From assembly GCA_903925745.1 (NCBI GenBank), contig CAIYGQ010000174.1, positions 26,427 through 90,426 of the forward strand: a DNA stretch of 64,000 nucleotides, given 5' to 3'. Positions 43,790 through 52,652 of this stretch are shown here, piece by piece. Source of the DNA: an uncultured Actinomycetes bacterium (GTDB lineage Bacteria; Actinomycetota; Acidimicrobiia; Acidimicrobiales; Microtrichaceae). Every line of letters begins with the position of its first letter. Positions within the stretch are counted from its first letter, which is position 1. Both the position numbers and the translations under genes were made by a program. The notes below the pieces were generated by a model. That model worked only from the letters and a program-made list of their open reading frames with translations. It had not been told where the DNA came from and made no database searches.

Positions 43790-45286
43790 ATGCCCAGGAT
43801 GCCCCCGACCCCCCAACCGGACTCCTCAGGTCGCACCGGCCGCGAGCGACGCGCCCGTCGGTCCCGGGTCGTCGTGGCGGCCGTGCTCGCGGCGCTCCTG
43901 GCCGGCAGCCTGACGAGCGGACCCGTCGGGGCCCAGGACGGCGCCGGTGGTTCCGCTCCGTCGACCTCGGTCCCGCAGACACCCGGATCGGGACCGTCCA
44001 GTTCGGTGCCGTCGGGTTCGGTGCCGACGAGCGTTCCCACCACGACCCCCACTGGTTCGCAACCGTCGAGCACGACGACGCCCCGGTCGTCCTCGGGTCT
44101 GGCGGACCGTGCCCGCGATCCGCGGCCCACGTCCCCGGTGGTGCTGGACCGCGTCTCGATCGACCAGCTCCTCGCCCAGGCGCGGATCCGGGCGCAGGTC
44201 GCCCGCGACGCCGAGGTCGCCGTGCTGGTGGGGCGGGTCGCCGAGGCACAGGCGTCGCTCGATGCGGCGTCCTCGGACCTCGCGGCGGCGGCGGCCCTCG
44301 AGGCGACGACGGCATCGATCACCCTCGACCGTGAGCGGGTCGTCGCCTCGTACCGTCGCCAGCTCGGTGGCATCGCTGCGGATGCGTACATGCGGGTCGG
44401 CACGGACCGCGACGACGTGTTGTCCCGGCTCCGCGTCTCGACCGGTGGCAGCGACCCCGGGTACGTCGATGCCCAACAGACCCGCGTCTACGCCGACCAC
44501 GCGGTCGTGGCGACCCGGGCCGACCTGTCGCGGGCCGAGCGGGAACGCGACAGTGCCGTCGCCGAGGAGCGTGCGGCCGAGCGGACCGTTGAGGAGCGCC
44601 GGGGGGTCGTCGGCACCCGGACCCGGGTCGTCGAGGACCTCCGCCGCGCCGAGTCCGAGCTGCGATCGCGACCACTGGACGCCGAGGTCGAGGCGAACGT
44701 CGTGTCGTTGTTCGACGCGACCGGACCGACGATCCTCGGGACCTCGCTCGTGACGGCCGAGGACCTGGCCGCCTTCGCCCGCGCCAACGGCCGGGCGCAT
44801 CCGAGCGTGGACGTGGAGGCGCTCGCCGCCCACTTCATCGACGAGGGCGCCGCCGAGGGCGTCCGGGCCGACCTGGCCTGGGTGCAGTCCGTCCTGGAGA
44901 CGGGGTGGTTCAGCTTCACCGGATCGATGGTGGAGCCGGGTGACCACAACTACGCCGGCATCGGCGCCTGCGACTCGTGTTCCCGGGGTTTCATCTTCGC
45001 CACCCCCCAGCTCGGCGCCCGGGCCCAGATCCAACTGCTCCGCACCTACGCCGATGCGACCGCGACCGCCGCGACCCTGGCCCGGCCACCGGCCAGCCGG
45101 GCGCCCGAGCGGGTCTACGTGCGTGGATGCTGCGCCACGTGGATGGCGCTGGCCGGGGTGTGGGCCACGAACCGGCAGTACGGGGTCAAGATCCTGACGA
45201 TCTACGACCAGCTGCTGCAGTTCGCGGCCGACCGCCGAGCCGCGGCCCCACCGTCGGCCGCCCCGCCGCCTGAGCCGGTCCCCTGA
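43790..45286 (+). CDS. Secreted coiled-coil protein with glucosaminidase domain
   Basis: The 498-residue protein has an Arg-rich start and signal sequence (VVVAAVLAALLAGSLTSGPVGA), a Ser/Thr/Pro linker (about 50-100), a long Ala/Arg/Glu coiled coil (about 120-290, VGRVAEAQASLDAASS; AVVATRADLSRAERERDSA), and a C-terminal glucosaminidase-like domain (LAWVQSVLETGWFSFTGSMV, YAGIGACDSC, RAQIQLLRTYADA). The Glu in LETGWF is the likely catalytic acid. It should cleave peptidoglycan between or near septa, the coil acting as a spacer or regulator as in RipA/PcsB-type hydrolases. The start could be one codon set later (43799). Confidence 0.85.
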   Translation: MPRMPPTPQPDSSGRTGRERRARRSRVVVAAVLAALLAGSLTSGPVGAQDGAGGSAPSTSVPQTPGSGPSSSVPSGSVPTSVPTTTPTGSQPSSTTTPRSSSGLADRARDPRPTSPVVLDRVSIDQLLAQARIRAQVARDAEVAVLVGRVAEAQASLDAASSDLAAAAALEATTASITLDRERVVASYRRQLGGIAADAYMRVGTDRDDVLSRLRVSTGGSDPGYVDAQQTRVYADHAVVATRADLSRAERERDSAVAEERAAERTVEERRGVVGTRTRVVEDLRRAESELRSRPLDAEVEANVVSLFDATGPTILGTSLVTAEDLAAFARANGRAHPSVDVEALAAHFIDEGAAEGVRADLAWVQSVLETGWFSFTGSMVEPGDHNYAGIGACDSCSRGFIFATPQLGARAQIQLLRTYADATATAATLARPPASRAPERVYVRGCCATWMALAGVWATNRQYGVKILTIYDQLLQFAADRRAAAPPSAAPPPEPVP

Positions 45287-45364
45287 GTCGGCCCTCTGAA
45301 CCGATCCTCTGACCGTCACGCACTGCGCCCCAGCGGTTGGACGGGGCCCACCGGGTGGGCGAGC

Positions 45365-46723
45365 ATGTCGGTCGACGCCATCGCACCAACGACCGGGGGG
45401 ACCGACGTGACCGACACCGTGGAGAGCGCAGCGACGGGCGACGTGGTCGCCGAGGTCCGGTCCTGGCTGGAGCAGAACTGGGACCCGGACCTGACCGTCG
45501 GTGAGTGGTGGGAGCGCCTCGGCCTGGCCGGCTGGTCGGCACCGGGCCTCCCCGAGCACGCCTACGGACGGGGCCTGGCCCGCAACGACGTGGTGGCGGT
45601 GCAGAACGCGGTCGCCGAGCACGGCGCGCTGGCCGCCCCCGGAGGGCTGGGTCTGCTCCTGGCCGCCCCGACGATCGCCACCCACGGGACCCAGGAGCAG
45701 ATCGACCTGTACGTGCGGCGGATCGTGACCGGCCTGGATGCGTGGTGCCAGTTGTTCAGCGAGCCGGGCGCGGGATCGGACCTGGCGAGCCTGGGCGCCC
45801 GGGCGGTCCGTGACGGGGACGAGTGGGTGGTCAACGGCCAGAAGGTCTGGACCTCGCTCGGCCACATGGCCGACATGGGGATGCTGATCGCCCGGACGGA
45901 CGTCGACGTGCCGAAGCACCAGGGGATCACCTGGTTCGCCGCGGCCATGGACCAGCCCGGCATGGACGTTCGGCCGCTCGTCGAGATGACGGGTCACGCC
46001 ATGTTCAACGAGGTCTTCATGTCGGACGCACGCGTGCCCGACTCGGCGGTGATCGGTGGCCTGAACCAGGGCTGGGCGGTGGCGAACACGACCCTGGCGT
46101 TCGAGCGCGCCGGCCTGGGTTCGGGCGGCGGCAGCGCCGCGGCGGGCGCCGCCGCTCCCGGCAGCATCGCCGGGCAGCTCGAGCGCCGCGCCGGGGACTT
46201 CGTCAGCAGCGAGCCCCGTCGGCGCAGCGGTGGGGCCGTTCCGTCGCTGGGCGGGGCGAAGCTCCTGATCGACCTGGCCCGGAGCAACGGAGCGATCGAC
46301 GATCCCACGATCCGCCAGGACCTGATGCGGCTCCACACGCTCGGCGAGTTGGGCCGGTTCACGAACCTCCGGGCCAAGGCGCTGAAGGCGATCGGTGGCG
46401 AGGTGCCCGGACTGGGCAACCTGGCCAAGCTGGGCATGAGCGACCAGATGCGGCTGTCCCGGGATCTGAGCCTGCGCATCGTCGGCGCGGCCGGAATGCT
46501 GCACGCCTACCGGGACGAGGACCGTGGGGCGATCGACGAGGCGACCGGCAATCCGTTCCTGCCGATGGTCACGGGCATGGCGCTGTGGGCCCAGGCCCCG
46601 CCGATCTACGGCGGCACCGACCAGATCCAGAAGAACATCATCGGCGAGCGGGTGCTGGGCCTACCGCGTGAGCCGAACAACGACAAGACGCTGCCGTTCT
46701 CGGAGCTCCCCAAGAACGCCTGA
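45365..46723 (+). CDS. Acyl-CoA dehydrogenase family protein
   Basis: The 452-residue flavoprotein has the acyl-CoA dehydrogenase body: CQLFSEPGAGSDLASL, VNGQKVWTSLGHMAD, GHAMFNEVFMSDARVP and the C-terminal YGGTDQIQKNIIGERVLGLP. The usual Tyr-Glu-Gly-Thr near the end reads Tyr-Gly-Gly-Thr, so the catalytic base must lie elsewhere, as in several bacterial subfamilies. A Gly/Ala-rich insertion (about 255-275) is unusual. It oxidises an acyl-CoA with FAD; the chain type is unknown. A tandem repeat separates it from the amidohydrolase downstream. Confidence 0.9.
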   Translation: MSVDAIAPTTGGTDVTDTVESAATGDVVAEVRSWLEQNWDPDLTVGEWWERLGLAGWSAPGLPEHAYGRGLARNDVVAVQNAVAEHGALAAPGGLGLLLAAPTIATHGTQEQIDLYVRRIVTGLDAWCQLFSEPGAGSDLASLGARAVRDGDEWVVNGQKVWTSLGHMADMGMLIARTDVDVPKHQGITWFAAAMDQPGMDVRPLVEMTGHAMFNEVFMSDARVPDSAVIGGLNQGWAVANTTLAFERAGLGSGGGSAAAGAAAPGSIAGQLERRAGDFVSSEPRRRSGGAVPSLGGAKLLIDLARSNGAIDDPTIRQDLMRLHTLGELGRFTNLRAKALKAIGGEVPGLGNLAKLGMSDQMRLSRDLSLRIVGAAGMLHAYRDEDRGAIDEATGNPFLPMVTGMALWAQAPPIYGGTDQIQKNIIGERVLGLPREPNNDKTLPFSELPKNA

Positions 46724-46737
46724 GCGTTCGACCGACC

Positions 46738-46787
46738 GGAGGTCGCCCCTCCTGCGGCTGGGAGGTCGCCGCTCCTGCGGCTGGGAG
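46738..46787. repeat. 23-bp tandem repeat, two copies
   Basis: Copies 46738-46760 and 46761-46783 differ at one base, followed by GGAG (46784-46787). It lies between the acyl-CoA dehydrogenase and amidohydrolase genes and includes a possible TAGGGT -10 just after (46788-46793). Confidence 0.85.
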
Positions 46788-46808
46788 TAGGGTCCAGCGC
46801 ACAGCGAC

Positions 46809-48551
46809 GTGATCGACGGGGGTGACGACGTGCACGATCTGGTGGTCAGGGGTGGTCTGGTCGTGGACGGAACCGGGGCCCCGGCCCGCCGCGCGGACGT
46901 GGCGGTGGACGGCGGAGTGGTCGTCGAGGTCGGCTCCGACGTGGGTCGAGGTCGTCAGGAGTTCGACGCCGACGGCGCGGTCGTCACGCCGGGATTCGTG
47001 GACGTCCACACCCACTACGACGGGCAGGTGACCTGGGATCCAGCCCTGACACCGTCGTGCTGGCACGGGGTGACGACGGTGGTCACCGGCAACTGCGGGG
47101 TCGGGTTCGCTCCCGTCGCCGCCGATCGGCACGAGTGGCTGATCGGCCTGATGGAGGGCGTCGAGGACATCCCGGGGGCTGCGCTGTCGGCGGGGATCCG
47201 GTGGGACTGGGAGTCCTTCCCCGAGTACCTGGACGCCCTGGACGACCTGCCGCTCGTCCTCGATGTCGGGACGCAGGTCCCCCACGGGGCCGTGCGCGCC
47301 TACGTCATGGGCGACCGTGGTGCGGCCAACGAACCGGCCACCCCGGCCGACGTCGCGGAGATGGCGCGGATCGTGCGGGAGGGCCTGCTGGCCGGTGCGC
47401 TCGGCTTCTCGACCAGCCGGACGATCGCCCACCGGGCGATCGACGGCGAGCCGGTCCCCGGGACGTTCGCCGCCGAGGCCGAGTTGTTCGGCATCGGTGA
47501 GGTGCTCGGGGAGCTCGGCACCGGGGTCTTCGAGCTGGCGCCGGCGGGGGTGCTCGGCGAGGACCTGGCAGCACCCGAGCGCGAGGTCGACTGGATGGTG
47601 CGGCTGTCATCGGCGACTGCTCGGCCGGTGAGCTTCGCGCTCGCCCAGCACAACACCGAGCCGACCCAGTGGCGTCACCTGCTCGACCTGGTCGGCCGGG
47701 CGAACCGGGCCGGTGCCGACGTCCGTCCGCAGGTCCACGGCCGCACGGTGTCGCTGCTCCTCGGACTCGAGACGTTCCACGCCCTGCAGTTCACGCCCGC
47801 ATGGGGTGGACTCGGACTGGGCGCGCTCGACCGTCGCGGGCAGGTCGAGCGGATGCGGGATCCCGACGTCCGCGCCGCCGTCCTGGCGGGCGCCGCGGAG
47901 CTGGACGCCAACCGGTTCGTCACGGGGTTCATGGATCCGGCGCGGACGTTCCTGCTGGGTGATCCGCCGGAGTACGAACCGGGTCCCGACCGCTCGGTGG
48001 TCGCGCTGGCGGCCGCGCAGGGCCGGGACCGGTGGGACGTCCTCTACGACCTGTTGTTGGGCGATGACGGCCGGGAGCTGTTGAACGCACCGGTGCTGAA
48101 CTACAGCGACGGCAACCTGGACGCGGCCCACGCCATGCTCACCGACCCGTGGACCGTGTTCGGCCTGGGTGACGGCGGCGCGCACGCCAACCAGACGTGC
48201 GACGCCTCGACTCCCACGTTCCTGTTGACCCACTGGGTGCGGGACCGTGACGGCGATCGGTTGGGCCTCGAGGATGCGGTCCGGCGCATGACGAGCGCGA
48301 CCGCCGACCTGTACGGGCTCGGTGACCGGGGCCGGCTCGTGCCCGGGCTGGTGGGCGACCTGAACGTCATCGACCTGGAGGGCCTGCAGTTGCGCCGCCC
48401 CGAGCGGGTCCAGGACCTGCCCGGGGGTGCAGGTCGGCTGGTCCAGCGCGCGGATGGGTACGTGGCGACGGTGAAGTCGGGTGTGGTGACGGTCGCCGAC
48501 GGCGAGGTCACGGGCGAACAGCCCGGAGTGCTCCTGCGCGGCGCCCGCTGA
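46809..48551 (+). CDS. Amidohydrolase of the N-acyl-D-amino-acid deacylase type
   Basis: The 580-residue protein has the amidohydrolase barrel start with the metal-binding VDVHTHYDGQVTWDP, the VVTGNCGVGFAP segment typical of D-aminoacylase/N-acyl-D-amino-acid deacylases, GLGDGGAHANQTCDAS with a late metal-binding region, and a C-terminal beta-sandwich (TADLYGLGDRGRLVPGLVGDL). It likely hydrolyses an amide of unknown structure. GTG start at 46809; the 5' leader is short if the TAGGGT is its -10. It may be cotranscribed with the acyl-CoA dehydrogenase. Confidence 0.85.
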   Translation: MIDGGDDVHDLVVRGGLVVDGTGAPARRADVAVDGGVVVEVGSDVGRGRQEFDADGAVVTPGFVDVHTHYDGQVTWDPALTPSCWHGVTTVVTGNCGVGFAPVAADRHEWLIGLMEGVEDIPGAALSAGIRWDWESFPEYLDALDDLPLVLDVGTQVPHGAVRAYVMGDRGAANEPATPADVAEMARIVREGLLAGALGFSTSRTIAHRAIDGEPVPGTFAAEAELFGIGEVLGELGTGVFELAPAGVLGEDLAAPEREVDWMVRLSSATARPVSFALAQHNTEPTQWRHLLDLVGRANRAGADVRPQVHGRTVSLLLGLETFHALQFTPAWGGLGLGALDRRGQVERMRDPDVRAAVLAGAAELDANRFVTGFMDPARTFLLGDPPEYEPGPDRSVVALAAAQGRDRWDVLYDLLLGDDGRELLNAPVLNYSDGNLDAAHAMLTDPWTVFGLGDGGAHANQTCDASTPTFLLTHWVRDRDGDRLGLEDAVRRMTSATADLYGLGDRGRLVPGLVGDLNVIDLEGLQLRRPERVQDLPGGAGRLVQRADGYVATVKSGVVTVADGEVTGEQPGVLLRGAR

Positions 48552-48564
48552 GCCGACCCGGACC

Positions 48565-48966
48565 TCAGGCGAGCAGCTTGGCCTTCTGGGTGTCGAACTC
48601 GTCGGAGGAGATGACGCCCCGGTCGCGCAGGTCGGCGAGCTGCGTCAGCTGGGAGGCGACATCGCCGGTGCCGGCGGTCTGGCGCACGTAGTCGTCGAAC
48701 GCGGCCTTCTGGGCGGCCGCGTCGTTGGCCTGGCGCTCGTGCATCTTGCCGCCGCGGGCGATCAGGTAGATGAACACGCCCAGGTACGGCAGGAGGATCA
48801 CGAACAGGAACCACAGGGCCTTGCCCCACCCGCTCAGGTCACGGCTCCGGAAGATGTCGAAGATCACCATGATCGCGATCCAGATCCAGATCACGAACAG
48901 GAAGAAGTAGAGCATCGACAGGAAGACCTGGAGCAGCGGGTAGTTGGTCTCTTGGGCGAGCAGCAT
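48565..48966 (-). CDS. Membrane protein with PLDc-N-like helices and C-terminal SHOCT domain
   Basis: The 133-residue protein has three hydrophobic stretches (LQVFLSMLYFFLFVIWIWIAI; LWFLFVILLPYLGVFIYLI) of the PLDc-N type, then a basic motif and a terminal SHOCT segment (LTQLADLRDRGVISSDEFD). These occur in small actinobacterial membrane proteins of unknown role. I start it at the ATG at 48966, with AGGAGA just upstream, rather than the longer Arg-rich open frame. It is convergent with the amidohydrolase gene. Confidence 0.85.
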   Translation of the reverse strand: MLLAQETNYPLLQVFLSMLYFFLFVIWIWIAIMVIFDIFRSRDLSGWGKALWFLFVILLPYLGVFIYLIARGGKMHERQANDAAAQKAAFDDYVRQTAGTGDVASQLTQLADLRDRGVISSDEFDTQKAKLLA

Positions 48967-48992
48967 GGGTTCTCCTGGAAGTGGGGACCCGG

Positions 48993-49952
48993 TCAACCTA
49001 GCGACCCGTCGCAGGGGCGTGACGGATCGGATCCAGCAGGGCCGGGTCGGCCCGAGTCGTCGAGCACCTGCCGGGCTCGCTGCAGGTCCAGCACCCCGCC
49101 GCCGGCCGTACCGTTCGGTTCGGGGGCCGGGCGGCTCCCGCAGCGGAGCGCCCGGGCGAGTTCGGCCGGTTCGGTGTCGGGTCGCTCGGACAGGAGCGCT
49201 GCGGCGGCCCGGGCCACGAGTGGCACGGCGAACGACGTCCCCGAGACCCGGATCGTCCGACCGGCCGGGTCGAGCGTCCGGAGGTCGACCCCGGGCGCGG
49301 CCAGATCGACCGAGGTGCGGCCCCGGTTGGACGAGTCGTACGGGCGACCAGCGGCGTCGCTCGCGGCGACGCACAGGACGTTCGGCGCCGGGTCCACGCA
49401 TGGGTGCACGGGGACGGCCTGCTCGTCCACGTCGAGTCCGTCGTTGCCCGCCGGCACGACGAACAGCCTCTGCGGCGAGGACCGGATGCTGTCGGACACG
49501 CCGTCGTCGACGCCGAGGACGAGCGGGAGGGCGACCACCGGCACACCCCGCTCGGCGGCCCAGCGGATCCCGGCGGCGACGCCCGGGACCGACAGCTCTC
49601 CCCGGTCGTCGCTCACCTGGACCGGCAGCACGGCGACGTCGGCCGGCTCGTCGTCCGGATCGCCACCAGTCACCAGCAGGTCGGCCACGGCCGTCCCGTG
49701 TCCATCGACGTCGGCACCGGCACCGGGGGTGCACGTCGGCGCGCAGCGGACACCGTCGCCGAGCCGGTCGGCGAGGTCCCCCACGGGCGCGGCGCCGGTG
49801 TCCACCACGGCGACGGTGACGGGAGGTGCGGCGGTCGACCGTGACGGACCGCAGCCGGCGAGTACGGCGACAGCGGATGCAGTGACGGTGACGGTGGCGA
49901 CGACGGAGCGCACCGCCGGGGCTCGGCTCACGTCGCTGTCGGCCGACGGCAC
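48993..49952 (-). CDS. Exported subtilisin-like serine protease, predicted lipoprotein
   Basis: The 319-residue protein has a signal peptide with lipobox VLAGC (lipidated Cys34). The subtilase (S8) triad is complete: Asp51 in VAVVDTG, His85 in DGHGTAVADLL and Ser240 in VSGTSFAVP, with oxyanion Asn170 in PAGND. Cys pairs suggest disulfides. It would be a cell-surface-tethered serine protease. Its start is five bases after the preceding lipoprotein stop, so they form an operon; cleavage of that partner, or of another surface protein, is a plausible role but not shown. Confidence 0.88.
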   Translation of the reverse strand: MPSADSDVSRAPAVRSVVATVTVTASAVAVLAGCGPSRSTAAPPVTVAVVDTGAAPVGDLADRLGDGVRCAPTCTPGAGADVDGHGTAVADLLVTGGDPDDEPADVAVLPVQVSDDRGELSVPGVAAGIRWAAERGVPVVALPLVLGVDDGVSDSIRSSPQRLFVVPAGNDGLDVDEQAVPVHPCVDPAPNVLCVAASDAAGRPYDSSNRGRTSVDLAAPGVDLRTLDPAGRTIRVSGTSFAVPLVARAAAALLSERPDTEPAELARALRCGSRPAPEPNGTAGGGVLDLQRARQVLDDSGRPGPAGSDPSRPCDGSLG

Positions 49953-49956
49953 CCCA

Positions 49957-51225
49957 TCAACAGCCCCGGTCGTCGCAGCCGTTCGGGATCGAGCTGGTGC
50001 CGCCCTGCTGGATGGTGAACGTCCACGTGCTCGAGGTGGTGAGCGTTCCCACCCCCTGGTTGGTCGCGGCGATCGAGAGGCCTTGGTCGCTGCTCGCCTG
50101 CGCCGCCTGGGTCAGGTACTGGTCGCTGACGCTCGTCTGCCACACGGTGCCACCCTCGGACTGGGCGTTCGTCTGCCAGGCGAGGGCCGTGGCCGCGTCC
50201 AGGAGTCCGTTCGAGGTCTGTTCGCTGGCCACGTAGGCCTGCGAGGTCGTCTGCGACCCGCCGTCGGGACCCGCGGCCTGCGCGGCGGCGAGCACGTGGA
50301 AGATCGACGCCTGCGAGTCGCAGTCGTCGATCCCGAGCGACAGCACGTCGACGATCGCCTGGATCGCCACGCTGACCGGGTTGAACGCCGACAGGATCAA
50401 CCGGGCGATGTCGACGGCTGCGTCAACGGTGACGTCGGTTCCGATCTGCGACCACGGCGGCCCGCCGTAGGTGGGGCTGTCGAAGATCGAGCCGTCGGCC
50501 TCGATCGAGCTGCTGACGTAGTCGCCGGCGTCGACCAGCGTGGTGGTCAGGGCGTCGAAGTCCGAGCCGCTGTCCTGGTACATGCACACCACCGGGATGG
50601 TGACCACGTTGACAGCGGGGACGTCGGTGCTGATCGTGAGCGACACGGTCTCCCCGGCGGTGCGGACCTGGGCATCGTGGTAGCTGGTCCGGGTGTGCAG
50701 CGCGCCCTCGGGGTTGCTGTCGCCGTCGCCGTCGACCAGGTGGCGCACCCCTACCACCACGAGCTGGTCGGCGACGCCGGGCTCGACCCTCTCGAGTGCG
50801 ACGAGCGCCTCGGGTGGGATCGGGAGGACGACCTCCTGGTTGTCACCCGTGGCGACGGGACGGGACTCGGAGACGATCGGGACGGGCGGTCGCTGGCGGG
50901 ACTCCAGGCCGGGGAACACCAGCAGGGTCGCGGTGACCTGATCGCGGGGACCCGCCGGCAGGGTGGTGATGTTGGCCACGACCGAGGTCCCGGCGGCGTC
51001 GGTCCGGTAGGCGGCCCTGGTCACCACCGGGTTCGGTGGCCGGTTGGCGGCAGTGGTGCGTGTCCCGGGTTGGAACCCGGTCGTCGTGGACGTCGCCGGG
51101 CCGGAGTCGTCGGGCGGCGTCGCCGCCTCCTCCGTGGTGCAGGAGGCCAGCCCGCCGGCGAGCAGGGCGGCGATGACGGCGATGGCCAGGGGTCGGCGTC
51201 GGGGCGGGCGGTCGGTTCGCAGCAC
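49957..51225 (-). CDS. Predicted lipoprotein of unknown function, operon partner of the S8 protease
   Basis: The 422-residue protein has a signal peptide and lipobox LASC (Cys29), followed by a Thr/Pro-rich linker and a large extracytoplasmic region. Several parts look beta-rich (ATLLVFPGLESRQ, TVSLTISTDVPAVNVVTIPVV), and a long alpha-helical/Ser-Thr part (SQAYVASEQTSNGLLDAATALAWQTNAQ) precedes the end. I recognise no domain. It stops five bases before the protease gene. The two paired exported proteins are worth following. Confidence 0.7.
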   Translation of the reverse strand: MLRTDRPPRRRPLAIAVIAALLAGGLASCTTEEAATPPDDSGPATSTTTGFQPGTRTTAANRPPNPVVTRAAYRTDAAGTSVVANITTLPAGPRDQVTATLLVFPGLESRQRPPVPIVSESRPVATGDNQEVVLPIPPEALVALERVEPGVADQLVVVGVRHLVDGDGDSNPEGALHTRTSYHDAQVRTAGETVSLTISTDVPAVNVVTIPVVCMYQDSGSDFDALTTTLVDAGDYVSSSIEADGSIFDSPTYGGPPWSQIGTDVTVDAAVDIARLILSAFNPVSVAIQAIVDVLSLGIDDCDSQASIFHVLAAAQAAGPDGGSQTTSQAYVASEQTSNGLLDAATALAWQTNAQSEGGTVWQTSVSDQYLTQAAQASSDQGLSIAATNQGVGTLTTSSTWTFTIQQGGTSSIPNGCDDRGC

Positions 51226-51457
51226 TGAGGTGCTCCTCCTGGGTCGGGCTCGGCGGTTCGGTGACGGCGGCGCGGTGCCGCCAGCGGCCCGGTGTCACCG
51301 GACTCTCTACCGGGATCCGGGTCGGAAGCGGTCGTCCCGGGCCGAAAAGAGTGAGAGAGCGGTTCGCTCGACCTTGCGAACCCCGGGTCGGGCCCGCTCG
51401 GCCGGTGCTCCTGGGTCCACGTGGGCTCCGGTCCCGGGGCCGGATGGTCGGCGTCGG
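51226..51457. other. Gap between the lipoprotein gene and the PH-like gene
   Basis: These 232 bases hold no open frame with coding character. A minus-strand TAGAGAGT (about 51303-51310) may be part of the lipoprotein promoter. Confidence 0.35.
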
Positions 51458-51952
51458 TCAGGTCACGAGTTCGGCGAGGACCGCCTTGTCGCCCTTGGCG
51501 AGCTGGCTGATCGGACTGGCGGAACCCTCCAGGGTGATCCGGGCGCCGGAGGTGTCGGAGATCTCCACGATGCGTGACAGCCCGCGCTTGGTCACGACGA
51601 CGTGGGCGGCGTGACGGTCGAAGGTCGCCACCCGGTCCGCCAGGCGGCCGGCGGTGTTCCGGTTCAGGACGTGGATCGCGTCGGCGGTGACGGCGACGAC
51701 CATCTGGACGGTCACGCCCTGACTCTCGGCGTAGGCCTTCACGGCGGCGGCACCGCCCAGACCGGCGCCCAGGCCGGCGGCGAACGGACCGTCCGATGCG
51801 AGGCCGCCGGCGACGCTGCCGACGGTGCCGCCAGCGATCTGGGCGGAGATCAGGTCGCGCAGCCCGAAGTACCCGGCGGCGACGACCGACTGGCCGTCAC
51901 CGAGGATGCCCTCCGCCTCCGCGATCAACTCGTCCTCGCCGTATCGGCTCAT
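51458..51952 (-). CDS. Conserved hypothetical protein, possibly PH-like
   Basis: The 164-residue protein has a Gly/Ala-rich segment (GGTVGSVAGGLASDGPFAAGLGAGLGGAAAVKAY) and a C-terminal half with alternating hydrophobic strands (MVVAVTADAIHVLNRN, HVVVTKRGLSRIVEISD) like small bacterial PH-fold proteins. No active-site motif is seen. It starts at the ATG at 51952 with GAGGAGATC upstream. The N-terminal Gly-rich hydrophobic stretch could be a membrane-interacting hairpin. Confidence 0.6.
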   Translation of the reverse strand: MSRYGEDELIAEAEGILGDGQSVVAAGYFGLRDLISAQIAGGTVGSVAGGLASDGPFAAGLGAGLGGAAAVKAYAESQGVTVQMVVAVTADAIHVLNRNTAGRLADRVATFDRHAAHVVVTKRGLSRIVEISDTSGARITLEGSASPISQLAKGDKAVLAELVT

Positions 51953-52036
51953 CGGGATCTCCTCGTCGTCGGCCGGCCGGTGGACGATCCCTCGGAGCAG
52001 CACGGGATCCGTCACACCGCAAGAGCTCCCGTTCAG

Positions 52037-52110
52037 CGCGCTCGGAGGGACTCGAACCCCCAACCTTCTGATCCGTAGTCAGATGCTCTATCCAATTGAG
52101 CTACGAGCGC
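52037..52110 (-). tRNA. tRNA-Arg (ACG)
   Basis: A 74-base cloverleaf on the minus strand: acceptor GCGCTCG/CGAGCGC, D arm GCTC/GAGC, anticodon stem-loop CTGACTACGGATCAG with anticodon ACG, and T arm with GGTTCGAGTCC. CCA is not encoded. Confidence 0.97.
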
Positions 52111-52250
52111 TGGTCGGCCCAGCGATCCTAGAGCCGCCCGCACCCGGCGACCAACGGGCCCGGACGCGACCCGGCCGGACCACGGGGGTCCGGCCGAGGC
52201 GGGGGGTCGTCGGCCGGTGGTGGGCGGCCGACGGCGTTCGGTTCGGGTGG

Positions 52251-52652
52251 TCAGACCCGACGGGAGCAGACCGGCCAGTGCTGCGGTCCACCGGTGGCCC
52301 ACAGGGCCCGGGTCATCTTGTCCTGGTGGATCGGCAGCGCCCGGGCCGGATCGATGCCCACGAGCTCGGGGTAGTGGTCACGGGCCACGTAGTTCCAGGT
52401 CGACTGCGAGAACTGGTAGGCGCCGCGGTAGGTGCCACCGGAGCTCACGATGTCGTAGCGGCCGTTCGACTCGCACTGGCGGAGTCGGGCCAGTCCCGCC
52501 TCGCTGATCGCGTTCGGGAACTTGTCCGAGGCCTTCTCGGCCTCGTACCACTTGACGAAGGCGGCCTGCTGCTCGGGGGTGCAGGCGCCGAACAGGAAGG
52601 CGGCGCTCAGGCCGATGGCGGCCAGCACTGCGGTGGTGCGACGTCGTGTCAT
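52251..52652 (-). CDS. Rpf-like transglycosylase lipoprotein
   Basis: The 133-residue protein has a signal peptide with lipobox LFGAC (Cys24) and a resuscitation-promoting-factor/lysozyme-like domain: LRQCESNGRYDIVSSGGTYRGAYQFSQSTW with catalytic Glu61 after Cys60, and a terminal HWPVC (Cys129) that can close the conserved disulfide. Rpf proteins cleave peptidoglycan to resuscitate dormant cells; most are secreted, while this one appears lipid-anchored. A SigA-type promoter lies about 95 bases upstream within an inverted repeat. Confidence 0.9.
   Translation of the reverse strand: MTRRRTTAVLAAIGLSAAFLFGACTPEQQAAFVKWYEAEKASDKFPNAISEAGLARLRQCESNGRYDIVSSGGTYRGAYQFSQSTWNYVARDHYPELVGIDPARALPIHQDKMTRALWATGGPQHWPVCSRRV

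Noticed and set aside
43826-46504. Minus-strand open frame of 892 codons
   Set aside because: Shadow of the glucosaminidase and acyl-CoA dehydrogenase genes; low-complexity His/Arg/Gly protein.
48739-51228. Plus-strand open frame of 829 codons
   Set aside because: Shadow of the SHOCT, subtilase and lipoprotein genes on the other strand.
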